The notes under the pieces were generated by a model. It saw only the letters and a list, made by a program, of their open reading frames with translations, had not been told where the DNA came from and searched no databases. Below, piece by piece: positions 25,880-33,808 of a stretch of DNA of 64,000 nucleotides. The stretch is from Geminicoccaceae bacterium (lineage in GTDB: Bacteria; Pseudomonadota; Alphaproteobacteria; Geminicoccales; Geminicoccaceae), in NCBI GenBank assembly GCA_020638465.1, contig JACKIM010000001.1, positions 1 to 64,000 on the forward strand, in the 5' to 3' direction. The position numbers were made by a program, and so were the translations under genes. The stretch's first letter is position 1; the number at the start of each line of letters is the position of its first letter.

Positions 25880-27400
25880 ATGGCCAGTCCGTCCGCCAAG
25901 CTGATCGGCATCGATGTCGGCACGTCGGGTTGCAAGACCATCGTCATCGACGCGCAAGGCCGGGTCCTTGCCCGCCATCTGGTCGAATATCCCCTCTCGA
26001 CACCGAAACCCGGCTGGGCAGAACAGGACCCGGACCTCTGGTGGCGGGCAGCCCTGGACGGTCTGCGCGCCGTGGTCGGCGAGATCGGCGACCGCTCGTC
26101 GATCCTCGCCATCGGCCTTTCCGGGCAGATGCACGGGCTGGTTCCCCTCGACCGCGACGACAGGGTGATCCGCCCGGCCATCCTGTGGAACGACCAGCGC
26201 ACGGCGGCGCAATGCCGGGCCATCACCGAGGCCGCGGGGGGACTCGACGGTCTGCTGGCGATGACCAACAACCAGATGCTGATCGGCTATACCGGCTCGA
26301 AGATCACCTGGCTGCGCGACGAGGAACCCGCCCATTTCGAGCGGCTGCGCTGTGTGATCAACCCCAAGGATCACATCCGCCTCGAACTCACGGGCGAGAA
26401 GGCCACCGACGTCTCCGACGCCTCGGGCACGGGCCTGTTCGATGTCCGCAACCGCCGATGGAGCTTCGAGCTCATCGACCGCATCGGGCTCGACCGTTCG
26501 CTGTTCCAGCGTGCCCACGAGAGCCATGCTGTCACGGGCAGGTTGCGGCCGTCGCTCTCGGCGGAACTGGGGCTGCCCGCCGGCCTGCCGGTGATGGCCG
26601 GCGGCGGCGACGCGGTGATCCAGACCACCGGCAGCGGTCTTATCGAGCCGGGCATCGTCCAGTCGATCATCGGCACGGCAGGCATCGCCGCCACCGCGCT
26701 GGCCGACTGTCCCGACAATCCCGACGGGCGGCTGCAGATCTTCTGCAACAACAGCCCCGACCGCTGGCACTGCATGGGCGTGTCGATGAATGCCGGTGGC
26801 GCCTTCAACTGGCTGCGCAACACGCTGTCCGCATTCGCCGGAAGGAAACTCGATTTCAACGCGCTCACGGCACTGGCCGAAGACGTGGCACCCGGCGCGG
26901 AGGGGCTGTTCTTCCTCCCATGGCTGCTGGGCGAGCGCTGCCCCCATCCGGACCCGAACGCCCGCGGCGGCTTCGTCGGGCTGACGCTTCGCCACGGTCC
27001 CGGCGAGATCATCCGCGCCGCCATGGAAGGCGTTGTCTACAGCATGCGCGACATGTTCGAGCTGATGCGGCCGCTGGGCGTCGATCCACGCGAGGTGCGC
27101 GCTTCGGGCGGCGGAGCGGCGAGCCTGCTGTGGCGACAGATGCAGGCCGACATCATCGGCGCGGAGGTGGTCACGGTCGCCGGTGCGGCGGAGGGCGGCG
27201 CGTACGGTGCGGCACTGGTGGCCGGCGTCGGTGCCGGAGTGTGGAGCGACCTGGAAAGCGCCTGCGCCATGGTCGAGGTGGAGACGCGGCTCGTCCCGGA
27301 CACGGCCCGCAAGCCCGCCTACGACGCCGCATACGGCATCTACCACGATTTCTACGAACGCCTGAAACCCCAGTTCGACAGGATTGCGGAAATGGGGTGA
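25880..27400 (+). CDS. xylB: Xylulokinase (FGGY carbohydrate kinase)
   Basis: A 506-residue FGGY kinase. The N-terminal ATP-binding loop is GIDVGTSGCKTIVIDAQG, then PGWAEQDPDLWW, GLSGQMHGLV (typical of xylulokinase), ILWNDQRTAAQ, the catalytic-Asp segment MAGGGDAVIQTTGSG and C-terminal ASGGGAASLLWRQMQADIIG. It phosphorylates D-xylulose, or a related ketopentose, for the pentose-phosphate pathway. The ATG follows GGGGAGG. It is convergent with the CUT1 sugar-importer operon and divergent from the UPF0261 operon. The exact sugar is inferred from family. Confidence 0.88.
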   Translation: MASPSAKLIGIDVGTSGCKTIVIDAQGRVLARHLVEYPLSTPKPGWAEQDPDLWWRAALDGLRAVVGEIGDRSSILAIGLSGQMHGLVPLDRDDRVIRPAILWNDQRTAAQCRAITEAAGGLDGLLAMTNNQMLIGYTGSKITWLRDEEPAHFERLRCVINPKDHIRLELTGEKATDVSDASGTGLFDVRNRRWSFELIDRIGLDRSLFQRAHESHAVTGRLRPSLSAELGLPAGLPVMAGGGDAVIQTTGSGLIEPGIVQSIIGTAGIAATALADCPDNPDGRLQIFCNNSPDRWHCMGVSMNAGGAFNWLRNTLSAFAGRKLDFNALTALAEDVAPGAEGLFFLPWLLGERCPHPDPNARGGFVGLTLRHGPGEIIRAAMEGVVYSMRDMFELMRPLGVDPREVRASGGGAASLLWRQMQADIIGAEVVTVAGAAEGGAYGAALVAGVGAGVWSDLESACAMVEVETRLVPDTARKPAYDAAYGIYHDFYERLKPQFDRIAEMG

Positions 27401-27409
27401 GCCTGCCTG

Positions 27410-27451
27410 CCCCATCGGGACGGGAGTCGGCTGGACGGTCCGACGATGGGG
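27410..27451. terminator. Bidirectional hairpin between convergent xylB and the sugar-importer operon
   Basis: Perfect 8-bp arms CCCCATCG (27410-27417) and CGATGGGG (27444-27451) enclose a smaller GTCGG/CCGAC stem. It lies in the 54-bp gap between the xylB stop and the stop of the oppositely oriented small membrane gene, the expected place for a shared terminator. AATTT follows on the plus strand. Confidence 0.55.
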
Positions 27452-27454
27452 AAT

Positions 27455-27742
27455 TTACCGCAATGTGCCCAGGTACCAGACGTAGAGCTGAGCGGTGAGG
27501 ATACCGAGGATGGCGGCCACCGCGAGGACGAGGAGGACGATGCCGACCACGTTCGCGAGCTTTCTGAACGGGACCCCCGGACGACAGAACGGGATGAGGT
27601 TGAAGGCAAGTGCACCCACCACCACGGTGACGCAGCCTATGGAGAACAGTTGCAACGAGAATGGCTGGAAGATGAGGACGATCGATCCTACGCACAGGAG
27701 GATGATCGCCCATTCGATAGCCTTGGCCTGAATTGCGCTCAT
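27455..27742 (-). CDS. Small integral membrane protein at the end of the sugar-importer operon
   Basis: A 95-residue protein with three hydrophobic segments (about residues 9-28, 32-50 and 63-88) and little else. I do not recognise the family. It overlaps the ATPase gene upstream by 4 bp (ATGA), so it is expressed with the CUT1 importer and is probably an accessory subunit of it. Glycerol-type importers (GlpSTPQV) also carry a small membrane protein of this size, but I see no sequence match to that one. Confidence 0.7.
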   Translation of the reverse strand: MSAIQAKAIEWAIILLCVGSIVLIFQPFSLQLFSIGCVTVVVGALAFNLIPFCRPGVPFRKLANVVGIVLLVLAVAAILGILTAQLYVWYLGTLR

Positions 27743-28833
27743 GCTGCCCTCACCGCCTGGTCGTCACTGCCGAAAACATGCACGGCACCCGGCTGGAAAC
27801 GGACATGAACCCGGTCTCCCTCGCCAAGCGGCGTGCGCCAGTCCGTGACCACGCGCAGATCGTGCATGCCGTCATTGAGGTGGGCCAGGGTCTCGGCCCC
27901 CATGGGTTCGATCATGTCGATCTTCGACGACAGGCCGTCGCTGACGTCCTCGTGGACAATCTCCAGGTTGCGCGGGCGGATGCCCAGCGTCACGTTCGTC
28001 CCCTGCCGCAATCGCGAAACCGCCGGATCGACCGTCAGATCCAGCGTCTGGCCGCCCTTCAGGGCGAATGTGGCGCCGGTTTCGCCCTCCATGCCGGCGA
28101 GCGTTGCCGGGATAAGGTTCATCTGCGGTGTGCCGATGAAGCCGGCGACGAACAGGTTGGACGGCTTTTGGAAGATCTCGTGCGGAGTGGCCACCTGTTC
28201 GATACGGCCGTCGCGCATGACGGAGATACGGTCGGCCATCGTCAGGGCTTCGAGCTGGTCGTGGGTCACGATGACGGTTGGCCGGTGGAGACCCTGCAGG
28301 ACTTCCTTGACCTCGCCCCGCATCTCCTCGCGCAGTTGCACGTCAAGACGCGACAGCGGCTCGTCGAACAGGAAGCAGTTGGGATCGCGGATGATCGACC
28401 GGCCCACCGCGACGCGCTGCTTCTCGCCTTCGGCCAGTTCGCCGGGCTTGCGACCCAGGATCGAATCGAGCTGAAGGACCCGCGACGTCCCGGCGACCTT
28501 CTCGCGGATCTGCCTCGATGACAGCCCCTCGGCATGAAGCGGATAGGCGAGGTTCTCCGCGACCGTCAGGCTCGGATAGAGCGCATAAAACTGGAAGCTC
28601 ATGGCGACGTTGCGCTCGCGGGCGGCCAGGTCGTTGACCCTTTGCCCGGCGAGCAGGATATCGCCCGATGAAGCCCATTCCAGCCCGGCGATCATCCTCA
28701 GCGTGGTCGTCTTGCCGCATCCTGAAGGTCCCAGAAGGCATAGCACCTCGCCCTCGCCCACATCGAGATCGATCGCATCGACGGCCGTCAGACTGCCGAA
28801 CGTCTTGGTGAGTTGTTTCAGCTCGATGGTCAT
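27739..28833 (-). CDS. CUT1 sugar ABC transporter ATPase 2 (degenerate signature motif)
   Basis: A 364-residue MalK/UgpC-type ATPase with C-terminal TOBE-type domain. Walker A is GPSGCGKTTTL, Q81 lies in the Q-loop, Walker B is CFLFDEP (153-159) and the H-loop His191 (VTHDQLEAL) is intact. The signature motif, normally LSGGQ, reads LAEGE (133-137), so it should poorly close the partner's ATP site. The paralogous ATPase 1 of the operon has the opposite defect. The start directly abuts the upstream permease stop. The role is energising import of a sugar or polyol. Confidence 0.92.
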   Translation of the reverse strand: MTIELKQLTKTFGSLTAVDAIDLDVGEGEVLCLLGPSGCGKTTTLRMIAGLEWASSGDILLAGQRVNDLAARERNVAMSFQFYALYPSLTVAENLAYPLHAEGLSSRQIREKVAGTSRVLQLDSILGRKPGELAEGEKQRVAVGRSIIRDPNCFLFDEPLSRLDVQLREEMRGEVKEVLQGLHRPTVIVTHDQLEALTMADRISVMRDGRIEQVATPHEIFQKPSNLFVAGFIGTPQMNLIPATLAGMEGETGATFALKGGQTLDLTVDPAVSRLRQGTNVTLGIRPRNLEIVHEDVSDGLSSKIDMIEPMGAETLAHLNDGMHDLRVVTDWRTPLGEGDRVHVRFQPGAVHVFGSDDQAVRAA

Positions 28834-29703
28834 CTACTTCTTCACCGTGCCGAAGGTCACACCACGCAGCAGCTGGTTCTGCAGCAGGAACGTGACGAAG
28901 AAGATCGGGATGAGGAACAGCGTCACGATGGCCGCCAGCAGGCCGTAATCGACCCCGACCTCGCCGCCCAGCGTACGCGCCATGGCCACCGGAACCGTCC
29001 GGGTATCGACGCCGGTGAGCAGCAGGGCGAAGAGGAACTCGTTCCAGGTGAGGATCAGGCCGAAGACGAAGGTGGCGGCAAGCCCGGCCAGCACCTGGGG
29101 AATGCACATGCCGAAGAACACCCGCCCCTCCGTGGCACCGTCCATGCGCGCCGCATCCTCGATCTCGGGGTTGAGCTCGTCAAAGAAGCTCTTCACCAGC
29201 CACACCGAAAACGGGATGTTGAAGGCGGTGTAGAGCAGGATGATGCCCCAGTAGGAGCCGGCGAGGCCGGTCAGGCGGAACATCAGGAAGATGGGGATGA
29301 TGACGACGATGGGTGGCATCATGCGGGTGGTGAGGATGACGAACAGGTAGGTATCGTTGCCTTTGAGCGGATGTCTTGAAAAGGCATAGGCTGCCAGGGT
29401 ACCGACAATCAGCGCCAGAAGAACCGATGTCCCGGCAATGAAGATCGAATTGAAGAAATACAACAGGAAGTCGGTTTCCTGGCTGCCACCGCCGGCGATC
29501 GACTGGCGATAGAACACGCTCGTGAAGTTCTCCAGCGTCGGCGTGAAGAACAGCTTGGGCGGTATGGCCAGCGCATCCGTCCGGGTCTTGAAGGCGGTGA
29601 GGATGATCCACAGCACGGGCAGGAAGTACAAAAGGCTTATGATTGCGGTGATGGCTGTATAACCCCAGCCGGCCTTGCCGATCTCCCGACGTCTTGCAGC
29701 CAT
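28834..29703 (-). CDS. CUT1 sugar ABC transporter permease (MalG/UgpE-like)
   Basis: A 289-residue permease with six membrane segments. It begins MAARRREIGKAGWGYTAITA, followed by LPVLWIILTAFKTRTDAL, typical of MalG-type subunits, and has the EAA loop (PEIEDAARMDGATEGRVFFG). The ATG at 29703 overlaps the stop of the upstream permease gene (TGATG). It pairs with the MalF-like protein. Confidence 0.93.
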   Translation of the reverse strand: MAARRREIGKAGWGYTAITAIISLLYFLPVLWIILTAFKTRTDALAIPPKLFFTPTLENFTSVFYRQSIAGGGSQETDFLLYFFNSIFIAGTSVLLALIVGTLAAYAFSRHPLKGNDTYLFVILTTRMMPPIVVIIPIFLMFRLTGLAGSYWGIILLYTAFNIPFSVWLVKSFFDELNPEIEDAARMDGATEGRVFFGMCIPQVLAGLAATFVFGLILTWNEFLFALLLTGVDTRTVPVAMARTLGGEVGVDYGLLAAIVTLFLIPIFFVTFLLQNQLLRGVTFGTVKK

Positions 29704-30632
29704 CAGCTGACCTCCTCGGCGCGCCGGTTGACGGCGTAGAGATAGAGATTGGTGAGCACGATCACCACGAACAGGACGATATAGGCCAGGGCCGCCGACT
29801 GGCTGGTACGGAAATTCTGGAACGCCAGCCGGTAGACATGCACCGCGATCGTCTCGGTGGCCGAACCCGGACCGCCTTCGGTGATGATGTAGACAATGTC
29901 GAACAGCTTGAACGTCTCGATGGTGCGGAACAGCACGGCCAGCAGCAGCAGGCTCTTGATGTACGGGAAGGTGATCGTCCAGAACCGGCGCCATGACGAC
30001 GCCCGGTCGATCTCGGCAGCCTCGTAGAGGTATTTCGGCACCGAGACGAGGCCCGCCAGCACCAGGAGCATGACGAACGGCGACCACATCCAGGCGTCGG
30101 CGATGACGATGCCGACGATCGCGCCAAGCGGTGTGGCCAGTTGAACATAGGGTTCGCTGGTGAAGTGATTGACGATCCAGCTGACCATGCCGAAGGTCGG
30201 CTCGTAATACAGCTTGAAGAACACACCCACCGAGACGAAGGACAGCATCATCGGCGTCAGGACGAGCATCAGCAGGATGCGGCGCAGGGGGAAGGTCCTG
30301 GCGAACAGCAGCGCTAGCAGGAAGCCGATGACCAGTTGCAGCAGGACCGACGAGCCGACGAGCACCGCCGTCGTCTGGAAACGCTCCCATACCCTGTCGT
30401 CGGTGAGCACGCGCTCGAAGAAGCGCAGCCCCTGGAACTCCGGAACCGCCTGCCGGTTGGCGCGATAGTTGTAGAAGCTCAGGCCGAACGACCAGAGCAG
30501 CGGAAAGATGTTCATCACGAAGAGTATGGCAATGGCCGGTGCCACCAGGAGCGCACCGCGGCGCTCGGGTGACATCATCCAAGCCAGGAACCCGCCCTCT
30601 CCGGCTCCCTGTACTGCAGCTCTGTTGACCAT
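29703..30632 (-). CDS. CUT1 sugar ABC transporter permease (MalF/UgpA-like)
   Basis: A 309-residue permease with a hydrophobic first segment (LLVAPAIAILFVMNIFPLLW), the MalF-type LSFYNYR region, and the EAA loop (PKYLYEAAEIDRASSWRRFW). It forms the transmembrane channel with the MalG-like subunit. It is separated from the binding-protein gene by 90 bp that contain a strong hairpin, and it overlaps the next permease gene. Confidence 0.93.
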   Translation of the reverse strand: MVNRAAVQGAGEGGFLAWMMSPERRGALLVAPAIAILFVMNIFPLLWSFGLSFYNYRANRQAVPEFQGLRFFERVLTDDRVWERFQTTAVLVGSSVLLQLVIGFLLALLFARTFPLRRILLMLVLTPMMLSFVSVGVFFKLYYEPTFGMVSWIVNHFTSEPYVQLATPLGAIVGIVIADAWMWSPFVMLLVLAGLVSVPKYLYEAAEIDRASSWRRFWTITFPYIKSLLLLAVLFRTIETFKLFDIVYIITEGGPGSATETIAVHVYRLAFQNFRTSQSAALAYIVLFVVIVLTNLYLYAVNRRAEEVS

Positions 30633-30671
30633 CTCGCGCTATCCGCCCCCACGTCTTGCGAGTTCGCCGAA

Positions 30672-30711
30672 CGGGGAGGATCCGGCCATTGCCCGGCACG
30701 GACCCTCCCCG
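30672..30711 (-). repeat. Intercistronic hairpin after the sugar-binding protein gene
   Basis: Arms CGGGGAGG-A-TCCG (30672-30684) and CGGA-C-CCTCCCCG (30699-30711) pair over 12 bp with one mismatch. In the mRNA (minus strand) it follows the binding-protein stop by 12 bases. Such hairpins often protect the upstream message so that binding protein is made in excess over the permeases. Confidence 0.5.
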
Positions 30712-30722
30712 ACCGTTTCAGG

Positions 30723-32195
30723 TTACTCGATCAGCCCGGCATCCTCGAGCAGCTGCTGCTGGAACTCGGCCACCGAATCGAGCGCCTCCTTCGCGGAGAT
30801 CTGCCCGGTGATCGCCTTGTCGAACTCTTCCTGCTGCTGGGTCAGCATCTCGAAGAAGTCCGGGATGTGCCAGACATCGCGCTGCCAGTCGATCATCTCG
30901 ACATGCGCGCGGTTCCAGGGCCGCAGGCCGTCATATTCAGGCTCCGCCATGACCGACCGGAGACCCGACTGGCCGCCATTGGCGACGAATTCGCGCTGGG
31001 TCTCGGGCTTGAGCCACCACTTGACCACGTTGAGCGCTTCCTTGACCACCTCGTCGCTGTTCCAGGTGGTGAGCACGAAGGGCTGCCCGCCGATATTGCC
31101 CGTGCGGTCGATGTTGCCGTCATCCTGCCGCAGGCCCGGTGCCGGGCCGAAATCGGCCAGATCGGCGACTGTCGAGGTCTTCGGGTCGAGGACGGGCTCG
31201 CCAAGTCCGACCCAGTCGATGGTGCTCGCCACCTTGCCCTGCATGAACAGGTCCTGGATGACGAAGATGTCCATCTGCCCGGTCTGCGCCACCGGCGGCA
31301 TGTAGGGCAGCAGGCTGAGATAGTGCTCGAATGCCTTGACCGCGACATCGGAATTGACGACGCCCTCGGCCTGTCCGTCAGGTGCCTTGGTCTCGTCCCA
31401 GATACCCCCGCCATACTGCCAGACGAAGGCATTCACCTCCATGGTCGAGAAGTCGTAACCCTTACCGGCCTGGTACGAAATGCCGTAGAAATCGTCCTCG
31501 GCGACGCCGTCACCCAGTGGCTCGCCCTTGGCGCGCTTGAAGAACTTGCCGATCTTCTCGTAGGTGCTCCAGTCGACGTCCTGCCAGTCCTCGTAGGTGC
31601 AGGGCAGCTTCTCGTCGAACTGCTGCTGGAAATTCGCCGCTTCCTTCTCGTTGCAGAACAGGTCCTTGCGGAAATAGGTCACGTAGGTGTCGGGGAACTG
31701 CGGGAAACCGTAATAGTGGGTGTCCGGGGCCGGCCACTCGCCCGCTTCCTCAAGCTGCTCGCGGGTCTTGTGCGGATAGGTCGAATAGGCGGAGACCAGG
31801 GCCGGATGCAGATCCTTCATGATCGCCGTCAGCTCGGGATCGGCCTTCATGTACTCGGTCAGGTCGAGATAATAGCCGCCCTCGACGAACGCGCCCAGCC
31901 ACTGGCTGTCGGTGACGATCATCTGGTACTTCTGCTCGCCCGAGGTCAGCGAGGCGGCAACGCGCTCGTAGAAGCTCGGCCACGGTATGAAATCCATGTC
32001 GAGCTTGGTATTGTTGCCGTCCGGCGACTGATAGGTTTTGTCGAAATACTCTTTCATGAAACGGGTTGGCGGCCAGTCGGGCGCCGCCATGGTGATGGTG
32101 ATGTCGGCGGCCCGCACCGAAGCCGTCCCCATGCAGGCCACGACCGCCAACGACGATGCTCCGAGGACGAGCCGCCGCCTTATCGATGAGCTCAT
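30723..32195 (-). CDS. Sugar-type ABC substrate-binding protein (family 1)
   Basis: A 490-residue periplasmic protein with signal peptide (SIRRRLVLGASSLAVVACMG, cleavage near VRA-AD). The mature part has family-1 features: ITITMAAPDWPPTRFMKEYF, SLTSGEQKYQMIVTDSQWLG, YGFPQFPDTYVTYFRKDLF, NEKEAANFQQQF, NAFVWQYGGGIWDE and a C-terminal W/P-rich tail. The size is larger than most maltose-type proteins (about 400), closer to polyol or glycerol-type binders. The ATG at 32195 follows GGGAGG; upstream ATGs are possible but would spoil the signal peptide. The ligand is not predictable beyond sugar/polyol. Confidence 0.88.
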   Translation of the reverse strand: MSSSIRRRLVLGASSLAVVACMGTASVRAADITITMAAPDWPPTRFMKEYFDKTYQSPDGNNTKLDMDFIPWPSFYERVAASLTSGEQKYQMIVTDSQWLGAFVEGGYYLDLTEYMKADPELTAIMKDLHPALVSAYSTYPHKTREQLEEAGEWPAPDTHYYGFPQFPDTYVTYFRKDLFCNEKEAANFQQQFDEKLPCTYEDWQDVDWSTYEKIGKFFKRAKGEPLGDGVAEDDFYGISYQAGKGYDFSTMEVNAFVWQYGGGIWDETKAPDGQAEGVVNSDVAVKAFEHYLSLLPYMPPVAQTGQMDIFVIQDLFMQGKVASTIDWVGLGEPVLDPKTSTVADLADFGPAPGLRQDDGNIDRTGNIGGQPFVLTTWNSDEVVKEALNVVKWWLKPETQREFVANGGQSGLRSVMAEPEYDGLRPWNRAHVEMIDWQRDVWHIPDFFEMLTQQQEEFDKAITGQISAKEALDSVAEFQQQLLEDAGLIE

Positions 32196-32242
32196 GTTTG
32201 TGCCTCCCTTGATGCTCATGACTTCGCCCGGTGAACTGTCAA

Positions 32243-33337
32243 CTAGACCAACCTCGCGCCCGTATCCCTGCCGAACAGGTGGATATCCGACACGCTGAAG
32301 GAAATCGGTATGTTCTGCCCCGCATCGAGCCCCGCTGCCGCCTCCTCGCGCAGGACCATCCTCAGTCCGCATCCGGGGGGAACGTCGAGGTCGAGGATGG
32401 TCACGTCGCCGAGAGGCTCGGTCAGGTGGATGCGGGCATCGAGCGCCACCGTTCCGGGCGCGCCATCGCCATGCCCGAGGGCGATATCGTGCGGACGGAT
32501 GCCCACGGTGACGGAGCGCCCGCCGTCCGCCGGCAGTTCGCCGGCATCGAGTCTGGCAAACGGCAGTTCGACTTCCGGCCGTCCTCCACCGCCGCCGCGG
32601 ATCTCGCCATCCACGAAGTTCATGGCCGGCGCGCCGACCATCCCGGCGACATAGGTGCTGCCGGGATCGCTGTAGAGGGCCTTGGGGGTGTCGATCTGCA
32701 CGACCCTGCCGTCGCGGATGACCGCCACCCGCTGCCCCATGGTCAGCGCCTCAAGCTGGTCCGGCGTGGCATAGAGCATGGTCATGCCGAGTTCGCGATG
32801 CAGCCGCTTGAACTCCGCGCGCATGTCGTGGCGCAGCTTGGCGTCGAGATTGGTGAGCGGCTCGTCGAGCAGCAGCAGCCTCGGACGGCGGATGATGGCA
32901 CGTCCGATGGCCACGCGCTGCTGTTCGCCGCCCGAAAGCGTCGGCGGCTTGCGGTCGAGCGTATGGGTCACCCGCAGCAGTTCGGCAATCTCCCCCACGC
33001 GCTTGCGGATCTCGGAGGAGGACATGCCGTCACGTTGAAGCGGATAGGAGAAATTCTTGCGGATGGTGAGATGGGGATAAAGGGCGAAGGTCTGGAAGAT
33101 CATCGCCATGTCGCGGCCCTGCACCGGCGCATCGGTGATGTCGCGATCATCCATGACGATACGGCCGCCACGAAGCTTCTCAAGGCCCGCAATCGCGCGC
33201 AGGGTCGTCGTCTTGCCCGATGAACTGGGGCCGAGCACACAGAAGAACTCGCCATCCAGAACATCGAACGACATGCCGCGCAGGGCTTCCACCGGCCCGA
33301 AATGACGCTCGACATCGACAAGGCGCAAGCCTGCCAA
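32243..33337 (-). CDS. CUT1 sugar ABC transporter ATPase 1 (H-loop His replaced by Pro)
   Basis: A 364-residue MalK-type ATPase. Walker A is GPSSSGKTTTL (36-43), Q82 lies in FQTFALYP, the signature LSGGEQQRVA (134-138) and Walker B LLLLDEP (154-160) are normal. The switch histidine is lost: the H-loop reads YATPDQLEAL with Pro192 (CCG codon) where THD is expected. The start is taken as the TTG at 33337 preceded by AGGGGAGG; an ATG at 33385 in the same frame has no ribosome site. It is the first gene of the importer operon (ATPase 1, binding protein, two permeases, ATPase 2, small membrane protein). Confidence 0.88.
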   Translation of the reverse strand: MAGLRLVDVERHFGPVEALRGMSFDVLDGEFFCVLGPSSSGKTTTLRAIAGLEKLRGGRIVMDDRDITDAPVQGRDMAMIFQTFALYPHLTIRKNFSYPLQRDGMSSSEIRKRVGEIAELLRVTHTLDRKPPTLSGGEQQRVAIGRAIIRRPRLLLLDEPLTNLDAKLRHDMRAEFKRLHRELGMTMLYATPDQLEALTMGQRVAVIRDGRVVQIDTPKALYSDPGSTYVAGMVGAPAMNFVDGEIRGGGGGRPEVELPFARLDAGELPADGGRSVTVGIRPHDIALGHGDGAPGTVALDARIHLTEPLGDVTILDLDVPPGCGLRMVLREEAAAGLDAGQNIPISFSVSDIHLFGRDTGARLV

Positions 33338-33501
33338 ATCGCCACCCTCCCCTTTTTCATCTTGGTTTCTTTTGTGCCGGGCCATGATCAAATGTGCAAG
33401 CAGGGAATGGCACGGCCCGAATCCGGTCGCCAAAGAGTATCCTTCGCGCAACCGGTTGACCGGCAACGGCTTTGTTCCCCGCGATTTTTTTCGCTCCGGA
33501 C

Positions 33502-33531
33502 TTTACAAGACCGCCGCCCCGACGCCATAAT
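33502..33531 (+). promoter_or_regulatory. Candidate promoter for leuA and its leader
   Basis: TTTACA (33502-33507) and CATAAT (33526-33531) are 18 bp apart, each one base from consensus. Transcription would start near 33538 and give a leader of about 270 bases before leuA. The rest of the 471-bp gap 33338-33808 holds only the leader elements described separately. Confidence 0.45.
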
Positions 33532-33583
33532 GCGGCTTCAGCCTCAAGCTGAGCATGGGTTCCAGGACGACGAGATCGACAGG

Positions 33584-33721
33584 ATGACTGTGATTGGCGC
33601 AAGCAGTGACGCGAAAGGGCCGCACCGGGCTCCGCAGCTGCATGTCCTGACCCCGGGTGGCATTTCCGCCGCCGCGTCCATTCTTTCGCTGGACCTCGCC
33701 CTTCGACTTACCGGCCCCTGA
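33584..33721 (+). promoter_or_regulatory. Putative leuA leader peptide (leucine-rich, attenuation candidate)
   Basis: A 45-codon frame (ATG 33584, or GTG 33590) ends at TGA 33719-33721 with the C-terminal run SILSLDLALRLTGP, in which Leu occurs at five alternate positions. Its stop codon lies inside the left arm of a 9-bp hairpin. Position between a candidate promoter and leuA, together with leucine richness beside a hairpin, is what ribosome-mediated attenuation of a leucine gene would need. No U-tract follows, so the mechanism is inferred only. Confidence 0.35.
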
Positions 33722-33758
33722 GCCAGCCGACCCGCGCATGCGGCAGCCCGCTCAGGGG
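33715..33758 (+). promoter_or_regulatory. Hairpin overlapping the leader stop codon, upstream of leuA
   Basis: Arms CCCCTGAGC (33715-33723) and GCTCAGGGG (33750-33758) are perfectly complementary, with a nested CCGC/GCGG stem in the loop. The left arm contains the leader TGA stop. It ends 50 bp before leuA. It could be the switch structure of an attenuator. Confidence 0.45.
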
Positions 33759-33808
33759 ACTGATCGAACATCCCGACTGCACACAGATCGAAGACGAGAG
33801 AACCAGAC

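Noticed and set aside
27455..27742. Assignment of the small membrane protein to the DUF2160 family of glycerol importers
   Set aside because: Size and position agree but I see no shared sequence features.
33302..33721. A 139-codon protein gene upstream of leuA
   Set aside because: The first two-thirds overlap the ATPase 1 start region and look non-coding; only the 3' part is kept, as a possible leader peptide.
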